DNA of 64,000 nt, taken from contig NMRB01000052.1 of NCBI GenBank assembly GCA_002633025.1, positions 462,844 through 526,843 on the forward strand. The letters run 5' to 3'. Every line of letters begins with the position of its first letter. Position 1 is the stretch's first letter. Below are positions 1-12,800 of the stretch, one piece after another. This stretch comes from Notospermus geniculatus (lineage: Eukaryota; Nemertea; Pilidiophora; Heteronemertea; Lineidae). The notes beneath the pieces were generated by a model. The model worked only from the letters and a program-made list of their open reading frames with translations. It did not search any database and had not been told where the DNA came from. The position numbers and the translations under genes are program-made.

Positions 1-501
1 AACGCTGAAGTCCGTTTGATAGATTTTTTTACGGACCTGAACCGGACTAATTCCGTGTGCCAATGAACCTTGCTTTAGAGATCATCCGGCTAGCGGTTTA
101 ACATTGACGTTAACGCTATACCTGTACATGTACTGATAACTTGGTTTCAAGACAAACGAAAAGCATCAACGTTCGTTTCTTTTGGTCACACTCGTTCATT
201 TCGAAAAATGGTGCTTTTTGTGAAGAACCATACGTCGTGACACAAACAATCAATTATCTGTCAAAGCTAGTCTCTGGCAAAAACTGATTGACAAAAATCT
301 ATATGGTGCCCTTTGAAATACGTGTAAGGTAATGAGAAATGACCGTCTGGCACACGCCTAGTTTTAATGAGATTTGAGGTTTGCATGTCTCAACTGAGTT
401 TCTTAGCGAAAAATCTTATATTTGGCCAACATGTTGAGGGTGGATGAGGGAGTTGACGAAATAGGCTGACAACTTCGCAATCAGTAACATTGCTATATAT
501 A
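1..501. other. Stretch without a recognised gene
   Basis: I see no splice-bounded ORF, RNA gene or clear repeat end in these bases. If the adenylyl cyclase gene on the minus strand continues past 3819, this stretch and the B1 block would be part of its intron, with the final exons beyond the window edge; I found none of them here. Confidence 0.5.
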
Positions 502-733
502 CAGTTGTGTTCGAAAGTTAGTGAACCCCAGCACGAAACGCACGGAACTTGGTGAGCTCAAAGTATTACCAATCATACCTCACTTCACTTGTAGACCGAC
601 ATAATGCAAGCAGCCACAATACAGAATGAAAATATCAAGAAATGTAAATGTTTTATCACATGGCTTCACAATAAAACAATAATGTTTAGAACACAGTATC
701 GTGGTGGGGTTCACTAACTTTCGAGCAGAACTG
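502..733. mobile_element. Tc1/mariner-type MITE (TA target site)
   Basis: A 232-bp element with matching inverted ends. The left end begins CAGTTGTGTTCGAAAG and the right end, read in reverse complement, begins CAGTTCTGCTCGAAAG; both continue as TTAGTGAACCCC. It is flanked on each side by TA (500-501 and 734-735), the target duplication of the Tc1/mariner superfamily. There is no transposase ORF inside, so it would be a non-autonomous derivative. The superfamily call rests on TA plus the CAGT terminus. Confidence 0.75.
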
Positions 734-2262
734 TACCTACTGACGTATGTCATGAAAAGAAATGTTACATCGACGATATTAAATGATATTCTGCCAATCC
801 TCCATGTAAACGTACTCTAGGCAACCAGCCAAGGTCTCTGTCACAACGCGTTGACCATATGAATACGTGATTACCTTCGTCATTCTCACGAATCGTGAAT
901 ACATAATATTGATACATGTAAGAGTACCGAATGGTTCAGAAGGAAAAGAAGCAATTGGTGAAAAAGAACAACGCTGTGGCTGACACAGCGCAGGCAGTTG
1001 GGAGAACCCGATGGCAGCACTTAATGTCCTTTGGCAAAAGTTGCATCGGCGAACGGCCGATTGCCTTGCATGACTTGCCATTTACTGGGTGCATTTAGAG
1101 AGAAAGGCTAATCAGTACGAAGATAAAATCACAATATGCTATCATGATTGGCAATAAAGTGCATCGTTTTATCTCGCGTCAGATACGCACAGCCTTCATC
1201 CATGCGATTAATGGGGGTAATGGCACAGTAACAGAGAACAGTTCGCAGCATTTTGTTGAAAAAAATGAGCGTTTATTGCACCTAATGCACTTGATACACT
1301 CACACCTGAAATCTGAATTATAATCGACCCAGTACATTGTAGTTTCAGAAGACAAAACAGCAATTCGTTTCTCGACAGACAGCCAAATGCACACTGCAGT
1401 ACTCTTTGCTTGGAACTAGCCAGATGACGACCCCAATGGGAAATTATGAAATTTCTCCTTTGTTTACCACAGTGGTAGACAACCCTTTTAAGTACTGTTC
1501 ATTTGTCCATCAGTGCACATTTTATTTTCCAAGTATACATGTATTGAGGAAGAACATTAAAAACCATATACATGTATATACATGTACCGGGGGGGGGGGG
1601 TCGTCATCACGTGACCATCGAAGAATTGGACGCGACCTTTGTTTTGTCCTGGATTAAAACTCGGGGTGTAAGACCTTTCGCCCCTCTTCATTCACGCCAC
1701 AGGACAATAATGGGAAATGCGAATCCTATTATCATGTCCACTAACCCTGCATTACTTATTGGGCGTGGGTTGAATTTGAATATTGTTGACTATCTCCTAA
1801 TAGTGAAGGTACGGTATGTTAATACCACATGCATACCTGCACACCCATATAGTGTTTTTGTTTGCAAGCAGCACCATATCTCTGAGAATCACATTATAAA
1901 CGCAACCCTGACTTCCATGAATAACAATAATCATATTTAATCATCAACGCAAGAAAAACTGTGTAAAAATATGATATACGCGACGCTAATGGCCGGGTAT
2001 CGCCATCGTTATAACAAGAGGAAACGAAATCATTTCCAATACAACGTTCGTATTTCAATGCTGTGTCTGGTGGTGCTATGAATGACGATAAATGGATACA
2101 CAAGTCGCAATATGTCCAAATTCACAATTTCCACTTCCTCCGTTTGGTAAATACAATTTTTTTGCGTCTTTTGCCCCAGAAATAATAAGGAGATTGCCGT
2201 GAACAGACTGTTGGAAGTGGAACGGCTTGAACGACAAGGATACTAAAGGAAGACCAAAAACC

Positions 2263-2383
2263 TACTCTCTTTTCCACATTGACAGATCAGTCCGAACATG
2301 GAGGTATAATAACAATCTTTATTTGTAATAATCTTTATTATACCTCCATGCTCGAGCTGACCTCTTGTGTGGAAAAGAGAGTA
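2263..2383. mobile_element. Foldback MITE private to B1
   Basis: Inverted arms TACTCTCTTTTCCACA and TGTGGAAAAGAGAGTA bound about 120 bp, with further inner pairing around ATGGAGGTATAATA and TATTATACCTCCAT. The sequence is absent from the equivalent place in B2, so it is an insertion or an alternative state of that site. Confidence 0.6.
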
Positions 2384-3030
2384 TTTGCAAAAGGCATACG
2401 TATTACAATGCCGGCCAGAAGAGGACTGCCTCGGTGTATATTCTCAATAAGTATATGTACCTCGTCCATGCTGTCTATGTACATGTATCCATGTACATGA
2501 ACACCACAAGTCTTAAGTTGTAAATTGTGTTCTCACTTGACGCCTGTGAAGAGTAACGCATTTGTTTTCACTTCCCGACCCTCTTATTTTCGTATAACCG
2601 TTCTTCTGATCCTCAGTCATTATTTACCTGCCACTCTCCCGTGGATGACTGGTGTTTACTGAGTGAAGACATTCTAGTATTGGCTACTGAGCTTCTGTTC
2701 AGAATCCCAACGTCGCTAACGTGTCCCCTGTGTATTCACCTGGCTGGTACGTATGGAGAGATTATACGCAGACCACGGTAATCATGTATGTCGCCTCGAC
2801 GATATTGCGGGGGCGTTTTGGACGGCTTATGGCCATCAGAATGGAAGCCTGATGAAACATCGCTAATTAAAAGTGCTTTATCTTCAATTTAACTTCAAAA
2901 TCAGCAGACTAGTAATAAAATCATGATGAAGTCGGAAAGCAGGATAAAGTATTGAAGTACACACTACCTCGAGTGAAGCTAAGAAAATTAACGATAAACG
3001 TAAACACATACACGTGGCAAAAAGTCCAGG

Positions 3031-3166
3031 GACCTTATTTACAAAGCCCCCGTAACTTTAAGGATACGCAAATCCTTTGTCAGGCTGATAGTGAACAATA
3101 CATTGTCCGCAAAAGGACAATAGTTTACGCACTCCCGTAAGTTACGGGAGCTTCGTGAATAAGGTC
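3031..3166. mobile_element. Foldback element private to B1
   Basis: Inverted arms beginning GACCTTATTTACAAAGC at the left and ending GCTTCGTGAATAAGGTC at the right also pair through CCCCGTAACTT and AAGTTACGGG. B2 has unrelated sequence at this place. The terminal words resemble the foldbacks at 37239-37352 and 47178-47238, so a common family is possible. Confidence 0.55.
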
Positions 3167-3818
3167 TGCTTTTCGCCCCGGTCTGTAAATAACTCTGACA
3201 GGTACACGACCCGTACGATTTCTGATTGGCTTTTATGAATGATAATAAGCAAAAAGTCAATCTCCAGAATTCACAGATTTTCGACCCCAACCGGGGTCTT
3301 TTTCAAGTGGAACTTTATAATCTGAAACTCTGGAGAAGACTTTTATGAATGGAGGCCTATAGACAGATAGTGTGACTTTAAAAACGGAACGGACCCTTCA
3401 TATACCTGTATTAGTCTGTGGCCTCTCAGAAACGAAGTTACATAACATATACTGTATTTTGTGGTATACGCGTTGGATACCATTTGTTAAGTCCAAATCA
3501 GCTTTTTTACCACAGATTATCAGCAACGACTAGCATTATCAGTATTTGTTAACCATTTGCTCAAATGATAAATCAACAATTGAGTACTAGCTGTTAAGCG
3601 ACCGCACAGTCCGGTGTGAAATCATTCACTTGGCCAAACAAAGCAAGCCATCAATATGAATTAGTGTCTATTGGCAATGGCCAGTTGTTTACGTTCTATC
3701 AAGTTGGTGTCACTGGTCGCTGTGTAAGGTCCGTCGTTGTCATGGATTTAAAATGGTGGCAGTAAAAATCCATTGAAGTCACGCCAATCACCAGTAGCGG
3801 GCCGTTAATCGCTTCTAC

Positions 3819-3847
3819 ACCAGCAATGACCTCACCATGATTAATAC
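3819..3847 (-). CDS. Adenylyl cyclase exon 20 (980-989), last exon visible
   Basis: Joined to exon 19 it gives [13 protein letters not shown], the family LRIGINHGPVVAG. Taking GT at 3818-3817 as donor gives a 29-bp microexon, and the next exon would lie outside the window. Alternatively the exon reads on as VEA and into block B1 for about 39 codons to a stop at about 3698, with no resemblance to a cyclase. The shared repeat begins at 3816, so the genuine sequence ends at this junction either way. Confidence 0.8.
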
Positions 3848-6800
3848 CTTCAAGAAAGAAAGATTTCGTGTAAGAAAACCACCCCATCACCACGTAAAAG
3901 TGGTAACCTCAGTGGTCTTGTCTGCCGCACTGCCCCCTAGCGGAAGACGACTTACCTATACGTAAACCTGATTCGTCATTGAATGAATCTTTATTCAGAT
4001 AGGTCATGGCTTCCATCATATCAAAAGCAAACAGCACCATCTGGCGGGCGTGTTTCCTTGACGACGCATCATCATGCTGGTTTGTTTTCTGAAAGGGGAA
4101 AGAATGATTGCGAATGTCCGAGAAGTGACCGTATCCTCGCGTGGCATGCTGAAGCTGTTGTCAACATTTTCCTCTGCTGATGACTGCTGAGGTATGGTAC
4201 AGTAGGGCAAGTGACATCCGTGATTTGATGGATCACACGGCGATGTCCTAATGTGACATTGCAGAGTACTGAAATGTACCATCGGCGGGGCGCCGCCTAC
4301 ACTCCCGCCGCGGCGCTCATTCCATAGTGGAATGAGCGCGGGAGTGTAGCGGTAAAGACGGGCACCAGTCTCGGCGCCGGCAATATGTCTTCGCGGAGCA
4401 GGTGTCCTCGGCTGCTACCAAAGGGGGCTTCCGTCGAGGTGCCTCCTGCGCATGCGCCAGTTTCATCCTTACCTTTTTCTCCTCTAAGCCAGCAGCCGCC
4501 ATGTATGTTGTGTTTATACTTTTGATCTTCTCTATGCATCTGTACTCCGGTTTGTCCAGAAGCTAATTGGGGAAACGGGATTGAAAATTAACAGAAACCT
4601 ATCGGTTGATTAAAGCTTCATAAAAACGTTTACTCTTGGGGACGATCACTCAGGTAGTACTGCCACCTGTCGCTGGGTGACACCCGTCACGCGCAGGACT
4701 AAAGTTCTACCGGATGATATCTTGAAGATAGGCCTAGTTTACCTCTTATGCTGACGAAGACTCCGAATTTGTCGTCGCTGTAGCGACAAGCCTGGTACCG
4801 CTGGCGACCGTTTAGATGGCGCTGCAACAGTGGCCAGCGAATGACCCCAGAGAATTACCAACCTTATCAAAAACTATGAGTATTTCGTTCAGAAGTCTGA
4901 TGGAGCCGATACCACTCCCGGTGACCGGATTCTCTTCGTACAGGAACCCTACGATGGACGCGAACATGACTGTCACTTGATCATAATGGCGGTGGTAAAC
5001 TTCCTGCGAGAGAAATAAACACGGAATAATGATAACAAAGACGAGAACGATCAGCTGCCCGGGACTGGCATCCTCGCACCCAGGGTCTTCACAACTGGCT
5101 CCCCTTCTCGCGCTTGGTTCAGATTGAGGTACGTCACCGTAAATGACGTGAGATTCTCAGGATGCGAGACTGGAGGGAAGGTTTCAGCACCAAATCAAAC
5201 AAGAAACGTGTAACTACGGAACGAGCCTGAGCACTGGCATGCCTTACCATTTTGTCTCTATTCGGCTTCAAGAAGTAGTCAGCCACATGTTTAGGTAAGA
5301 TGTTTTCTAACAACCTTCTGTTGACTTTTTCGGCTCTTTCTAACGTCCTGTCTTCCTGAGCGATCTTCGTCTTCCAGAGGTAATTTAGTCGTAGATCGTA
5401 CTCAATCTGTGGAAGAAACTGATGCTCATTAACCGAAAATTCCTTCCCCGCCTGCTATTTTGCAGTAAATTCAGACAGAAATCAGTCAGAAGAACAGCAA
5501 AGATGTAAAACAAAGGCTACCTCACTTAAGAGAACCACAGGCACGGATTCGGGGGAGGGGGGGGGGTACGGAAACCAACGATTTTTTGTCAGGATTGGCC
5601 AGAAATCGCGTCTCAGAACATGGCGTCCGTCTTGAACGGTCGCCTGGCCATAATCCCCAGACCCCGCTGCCAAAATACTGGATCCGCCCCTAAAAACTAC
5701 ATAAGTCGTTTCTAGGAGTTGAGGTGTGGGGACGGTGTTGACCTACCTGTCGACTGAGAATGAAGAGCGTGACAAAAAGGACGCAGGTGTAGAGAGGGCC
5801 TCGAACTTTCAGATGCAGCAAGTCATCGTGACTGATGACAATGTCGAAGAGATTGAACGCGTATCGGTACGCGCCGAAACAGACTCCGTAAAATATGGCT
5901 ATCATTGCGAATAGAAAGAGGAGTCTGAGTGGGAAGAGAAGCCGGATGAAGATGCTGCAGGAGATCATACACATCAGGAGGCAGTAGAGGAAATACTGAA
6001 AATAGAAAATAAATAAAGTAGGCTAACTCGTGACGAATTCCTGACGTTAAGCCGACATCGAACACGAATCAACGAACCTATACAGTCCGGTGTGCCAGAC
6101 AAGTTTTGTGAAGTCCATTGCTTACCGTTGGATAGACACACACTCCATCCTTTTCATACATGTACATCAACGTATCATTGTAAAGACTCAAATTCATTGA
6201 TCGCAAATCGGCATATTCACAGCTTCCCTGGAAAAGAGAAGGAATACAGTGCATTTGAACGAAAAAAATGGAGAAAACGCGCAGAGTCGAAGAGCGTCAC
6301 TCTTTCTGTCACTAGAGAGTTCGAACCTGCGCCGGAAACTCAGAGGTGACAGGCGCCGATCCACTGCGCCACTCTGACTACTGACCAGCCTCCTGGCGGT
6401 GACGCGGCAAATCATCTTGTCAAATTCCGAAGTATAGCCTACTGCTTGGCTGAGGAAACTACCACTACCACTACCACTACCACTACCACTACCACTACCA
6501 CTACCACTACCACTACCACTACCACTACCACGTGACAAGTACGTACCACGGCAACTAGTGACATCATGAATATCGCAAACAGGACCAAGAATATTGCAAG
6601 GAACCGTAGTATGGCCGTCGTGGCTGGGTGTGACACCCAGGGAGGCGTGAACTCCCGGTAGTGGATCACTTTGTAGTCCAATATCGTCAAAGTTCCTCCG
6701 AGTAGAAGAAAGAAGAGACAACCAGACGCGAATGTGACGTAGACCACAAGATTTCTGCAACCAGAAACACAGAGTCAAATCGAGGCTTGGTTTGCCTACC

Positions 6801-9800
6801 GCACGCAAAAAATCTCCTTGGAAACCAACATGGCTGACCGCCGAAACGATCAACTCTCGAACGGATGGATTTGTTTTCGTCATTCTCTCACCTTTTTATC
6901 AACAACATTTGAATGACGAACACACCCAGGAAGACAAAGAAAGCGACGAGGACGGATATCTTCAAGCTGATATCTCTCTGCTTTACGTAGTCAAGCTCCA
7001 TCGCAGACGCGCGGAAGGCAAGCGTAAAGGGGTTGATCTCCTCCGAGGCAACTTTCTTTATTTCACTGGAAAGAGGATCGTTGTACAATCATTTTCGGTT
7101 GCGAGATACTACCGCCAGATGCCGCATCTCGTCCGTTCAAGCGGGGATCTTTTCTTCAGGAACGCAGTCCTGTTGGACGCTCCACCCACCCCTTCAATGC
7201 TTCGTCAGCATGAACGAACGAGGGCAATTTTCCACTCAACGTTTCGTAACCCAAAGGAAAAGAACACTGTGGCATGTTGAAAGTGAGGTTACGACTGGAC
7301 GCGGATGTGCGTCCGTTTTGAATACAGTGACGTCAGCAGGTCAGGGTCATGAATGTAGCAAAATTCTTACTTCATCTCAATACTCCCGACATCAAACACA
7401 TCTTTGAGTCGCTGGTTGATTGTCAGATTGGCCTGCAACGAAGATGGTCCACATTTTAGCACTACAGCTAGGCCTACCACCATGACGGGACACTAAGTTG
7501 TCTCTTGTTACCTGTGGAGTCCGATCAACGGACCCCTTGCAATGTCCGCTCAGAGTATGCCTATTTCTACCTCATCTACTCATTTTCCTTTCAAACTTTC
7601 ATTCTCTAAAGTAGACTCACGGGAATATCCTTCCTCAGCACGTAGTCCGTCAAGCTGTCAAAAATCCTGTTATCCCTCTCGAATTTGTTGACGGCCCCGA
7701 CCATGGCAACGGATTCCCTTCTCGTGACCTTCACCACGTCAACAACACTGCTCGGGGTGTCAAGGACGGTCTCGCCTGTCTCCTCGTCAGCTATTTCTGA
7801 CCCCTCCACGGCTTGCTCACCAAGTTCCGTCTAAAAGGATGAACAATTTAAGCAGCTCTCACTCTTTTGGAATCCTGAAACCCTGCAGGCGCTCCACCAC
7901 GTGCAAGTTTTCTTGTACGAATTCGCTAGCTTTGAGCAATTTATACCATTGTCGGTTTCCTTGCATACCGGTATACGCCTTGACCAGTGACACGAACGCC
8001 CTTCCCCCGCCCCGTTCCAGTTCCCTCAGCTGAGTTGCCCAAAAAAGAGCCAAATCTTACGTGGAGGAGCGTCTTTGACAGCTAAAGACTCTTTGGGCTA
8101 CGGCATGTGTTTCGTGTTTGTAGTTTTCCTGTTGAACACAACTGAAATACGAGTTGCCTTCTTACCGGAGATGGTGTAATAAGATAGGTTACTATCCCAT
8201 TCTCCTTCAGGAATTCGTCCCTTTCCGCTCCGTTCCCTGGAGTCAGGGGGAATTCGCCGCCCAACTCGTCCGCCGTGGATGCCGTTACGTGGACTTTCCT
8301 ACAAGCAGACGAGAGTCATCGGAAACTTCATAGACAAACTTCACAGAGATAAATGGCCACACTGTAAAACATTACATCCGCATGTTCTGGGAATATGATT
8401 GCATTTCTCCTTTCGCACCGAACTAGACGTTGGACAACGTCACACACCTCGGACGTTGAGACAAGAAGCGACGGGGGACATACTCCATTCGCAAATATGA
8501 GAACCATGCGACCTACCCAGGTATTCCAGACGACTCCATGCGATTCGCAATGGTCACGGCATCCGACCAAATATCATACTGCAACTTCCGGTGACCGAGA
8601 ATTCCCGACAAGACATCACCCGTGTGAATACCAATGCGCATGTCTAGTGATTCGATCCCTGATTGGTTTCTGATTTGTCTGAACAGGAAAGGGAGGAACT
8701 TTGTGACGAATGTAGACCAATCAATAAAATACTATTCAATGATTGGTTGGCAGGTGAACCAAGTTGACTGTAGACCAATCAAAGAGGTACTGTTCAGTGA
8801 TTGGCTGGGATGTGAACCAATCCGCCAGCAACTGGTCTATTTGAGGCAATATCCTATGAACACACTATAAGGCAAATGTTAGTTGATCTACCTCTGAACG
8901 TATCCATTTGTAATACTAGCGTGATACCCGTAGCGAGCACATACGCACAGGATGCATGTGGTCAGGTCAGAGGATGGCATCAGGGGTGAAAAAATAAATG
9001 GCACCACAGGCAGTAAGGGTGGCGAAAACATCATGCCGAAGTCATGTAGAAAAGCCCTGAATATTATGGGTTTTAGTAGTTCTTCAGGGGAAGGTATGAA
9101 TCGCTGTTGCTGGTGATTACCCCCCCCCCAGACGTGGTGCCAATTCTAGGACATGTGCCCGCTGGACATTCCTCCCCCTCCCGATATTTGCCTGAATATT
9201 CCTATCTCTTACCTGATCACACCAATCATTTGCTTGCCCATTCGGACACAGTTCTTAGCATGGTCGTCGGTTGGCTCGGGCAGCCCGGACACACAATAGT
9301 AACAGTCACCAAGGATCTTGATGCGGTAACACCCGTTACGCTGAAGTACGATATTGATGAAAGAATTTGATAAATTATGAAAAAGAAAAGTAGTTTAGGG
9401 ACTGCTCCGATCCGTGCTTGGCTTCAAATTGAAGTGGAACACGGCCAGTAATGTTGGGAATCAGAGGTAGGGCCCGATTCCACCAGCATATGGCGTCACC
9501 TCATCATGGAGTGTCTGAGCATGACTTACCTCCGCCAACTTGTCGAACTCGCCAAACAGCTGGTTCAAAGCGTGAACAAGTTCTTCTGGCGTCAGACTCG
9601 CCGTCAGTGGAGTGAATTTTACAATATCGGCGTAGAGAATGCTGAAAAAATAAACAAAATGTAGCTCAGGGTGGAGCAAACAAGAGAAAAAATGCTGGAT
9701 GGAATGCAGGTATTGTAGCTATAATTCTATTCCGACCAAATGGGGACTGGGGACGAACATCACACATCACACATCGACTAATTGAGGACATTAGATATGA

Positions 9801-12800
9801 TCCGATCCAAATGGGGTCATTTCCTGCAAACACTACCAACAAATCTGCAAGGCGTTTGCTGTCATTTGGCAAGCTATCAATTGGGGACATCCCCAGTTGC
9901 TTCTGAGTCCACAGTTACACGGTATTTTTTCACACACAAGGCCCCGATTGTCACCGATACAAAAACGACGCCGGGATTCATACCTGACATTTTTGGAGCG
10001 CTTTATGAACAGATCATGAAACTGTGTCGGTGCAGTATTCAAAATGGCTTTGCTATCATCCACTTCTTCGGTAATGTGACCCTGGATTGAGTCCACTAAA
10101 TATCCTGGCATCACTTTTCGTAGGAGCATGGATTGCAATTCATTCTGAAAGGAGTAGATCAGAGATTATAAGAAATGTTTGCGAAATCCTCCATCACCAT
10201 GATTCACGCCAGATCGTGCGCCTAAAAGGTGTTCTTCCACGTGGAAAAAAAGTCAGGTTCGGAGATTTTGGTGGTCGAAAAGCATTTCTATGACGATCGC
10301 CCAGGCTCTCACCCTTCGGCACGGTGATGATAGTCGTCCTGGTAGCTCGACTTGAAAGTGCCAGCCTGAAGAAGACCCCGGTTGGGGTCGAAAATTTGCG
10401 AAATTTCTGGAGGACGACTCCTTTTATTAGGTATATCATTTTGTGCGTCGCCTTTTGTGCTCTATTTTTCGGTACGGTGATATGGGGCAATAAGCCAAAA
10501 CAATCCTCAGCTTCTACTTGCCTGCCGTCGTCTTTGTTCACCAAACCGTGACTTGGACTCGATATAATCTCTCGTTTGAATGAACGTGTATCTATGGGCG
10601 ATATCAGTCACCAGTTTATGGTAGAAACCGACGATGTTGACGCATATATAGATGACAACGTCGGCAATGACCTGCAAGAAACATTCGCTTCTGGGAGAAA
10701 TCGTATATGGACAATTTTTACCGGTCGGGACAACTGGATAAATTGTACCCAGACTAGGGGTATTCATACTCGGACAACTGATATATCCAGCTGGGACAAT
10801 TTGGTACATGGACCGGGCCGAATGCACAAAACATCTTAAGTGTAAAATTGTTCCAAACAAAAGATAAGGGAAATTTTACACTTAAGATGTTTTATGCATA
10901 CGGCCCAACGTTTCGGACCTTTTCCTTTCTGCATTTGTCCTCCATTTAAGAAAGAAGATTCTTACCTGCCTGGGAACGGTCTGTGTGTGATCCCGAACAA
11001 TCCCGATGACCACCGACGCCAGGATACCGACAGCTCCAGTCAAAATACCAACGATCAGCGCGTATCTGAATGCCCGAAAAGAGAACCGATACACTACCTA
11101 CCATCCACTATCATGGACGACGATGGAAATTACAATATAGAGTTTTCGCAAAGCCCCCGAAACGCCAACGTCAACGTCTATTCTTTTGTTCCATGCTCTC
11201 TTCGTGGCATCAAACAATGGGTTTTTGGCGTTCGCGTTGGCGTTTCGGGGGCTTTGCAAAAACTCCCCCGAAACGCCAACGCGAACGTCTATCCTTTTGT
11301 TCGGTGCTCTCGTCGTGCCATCGAACAATGGGTTGGGCGTTCGCGTTGGCGTTTCGGGGGCTTTGCGAAAACTCTATTACTGTTAAGTACCGCGAAACCT
11401 CGTGCTGTCTTATAGATGGCAACACTGACGTTGCGACGGATTACCATTCAAAGGCTTATACCGCCACCTTGAATGTAGTGATCACTCTCGAGATACCATG
11501 CAGTAATCGTGCTTACCTCTTTCGCAATGGTAACATGGTATGCGTGACGAATATGGTGTAAGCGACCATTGGGACATCATCCAATGATGTGTGGTTTGCT
11601 CTGGGGAAGAAGCCCGTGTAGATGTAGACAGTTCCGATCATGAAGAGCCACACCAGCCCCGTGATCACCTTGTGGAAACGTTCGTAAACCTTACGAATTG
11701 AGACGATGACGACACCGATGATGGCAATGACGATGGATATCGCCAGGACGATGTTTGCTGGCAACTTCTGAGCTATGCTCTGAAATATTTAGTCTCACAT
11801 GAACAGACATTTCTGCTTTGTCTTCTCCGGACGGAAGACAAAGCAAAGACAGGAGGGCTGATGCTGGACGCCGACCATTGGTAGTTCACAAGTACCGGTA
11901 CGGCGAAATCTCGCGAGAGAAATCCCCACTCTATAGTGGGGACTCTATAGACTCTGCTTTCACCTGTATACCGGTGAAAGCAGAGTCTTTTTTGTGACCC
12001 GTCACAGCAAAAATAGGCGCATGTAGCTCATCAGAAGGTGAGCCTCAACGAACTAAGATGACACCAGGAGAGAACGGAAGAAAGAGATATGTTTCAGATT
12101 TCATAATAGACAGACAATATTGAAACTGACAAACATTGGTCTCATCCTGCCAAGCTATTAAAGAGCGACATGCGCCTGGTTTGGCTGTGACTGGTCACGT
12201 TTCACTCATCAGTGAATTGTAAAGTTGGAGCGCCATCTAGATTTAGGAATCACTGTGGCACTCTTTAATGACACACCGCCCGATATTTCGCTAGGTGTAC
12301 ATGTATGATGTAACACCAGTGTTGCGCATGTGTCGTGTAGTTTGTGCCTTATTTTGGTTGAAAAGCTTTGCATCTCATCATTGACAAGTTCTAGGCCTAC
12401 TGCAGAAATGAACCATCTGGTGCTCACCAGTCTATCTGGCCTGACGGCAAAGACGGAGTCGATAGCCTTGTTTGGACAAGATGAAATGAACAAGCACATA
12501 CCTGGCCTGATACATTGAAAAGGATTGTCAGGGTAATCCCATAGGCCAGTAGAATGGACATGAGAGCGATTCCGGGTGCTTGGTACATCCTTGTAATGTA
12601 CACATCATAGATCTTGCCCATGTTGTATTCCTTGAATATTTCCTGACGAAAGAAAGAAGGCGGTTAACGATCGTGATTTGCTAATCAAACTTGTGATTGC
12701 AATGAGATTTGGTGTTAATTTTGTATCCGTCTATTACGTCATCCTCCGTCACGAATTCAGGACCTATTACGAATGAGGAAGTGGTTTGCCGACACCCGTT

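Larger units (their letters stand above)
1024..3816. repeat. Repeated block B, copy 1 (B1)
   Basis: This block matches 16335-19573 (B2) over most of its length, starting at ATGTCCTTTGGCAAAAG and ending at GCCGTTAATCGCTTCT. It has no obvious terminal inverted repeats or target duplication. Copies differ by substitutions and by insertions: B1 carries two foldbacks (2263-2383, 3031-3166), and B2 carries a piggyBac-like element at a TTAA that is empty here (2513-2516). The right edge lies only 2 bases inside the donor side of the last adenylyl cyclase exon. I see no coding content. It could be a dispersed repeat, a segmental duplication or an assembly duplicate. Confidence 0.8.

Noticed and set aside
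1024-3816. Block B as a Helitron or TIR transposon
   Set aside because: No 5'-TC / CTRR-3' ends with A-T target, no inverted ends and no target duplication could be found.
6194-6883. Long minus-strand frame with a Gly-Ser repeat and related Val repeats
   Set aside because: It is the (CTACCA)n microsatellite read through an intron, in a frame different from the real exon 14.
7859-8053. Minus-strand open frame inside the cyclase gene
   Set aside because: Exons 10 and 11 join in phase without it, and it has no resemblance to cyclase linkers or good splice sites on both sides.
11930-11990. Rho-independent terminator-like hairpin followed by T run
   Set aside because: The context is an animal intron; bacterial terminators are not expected here.
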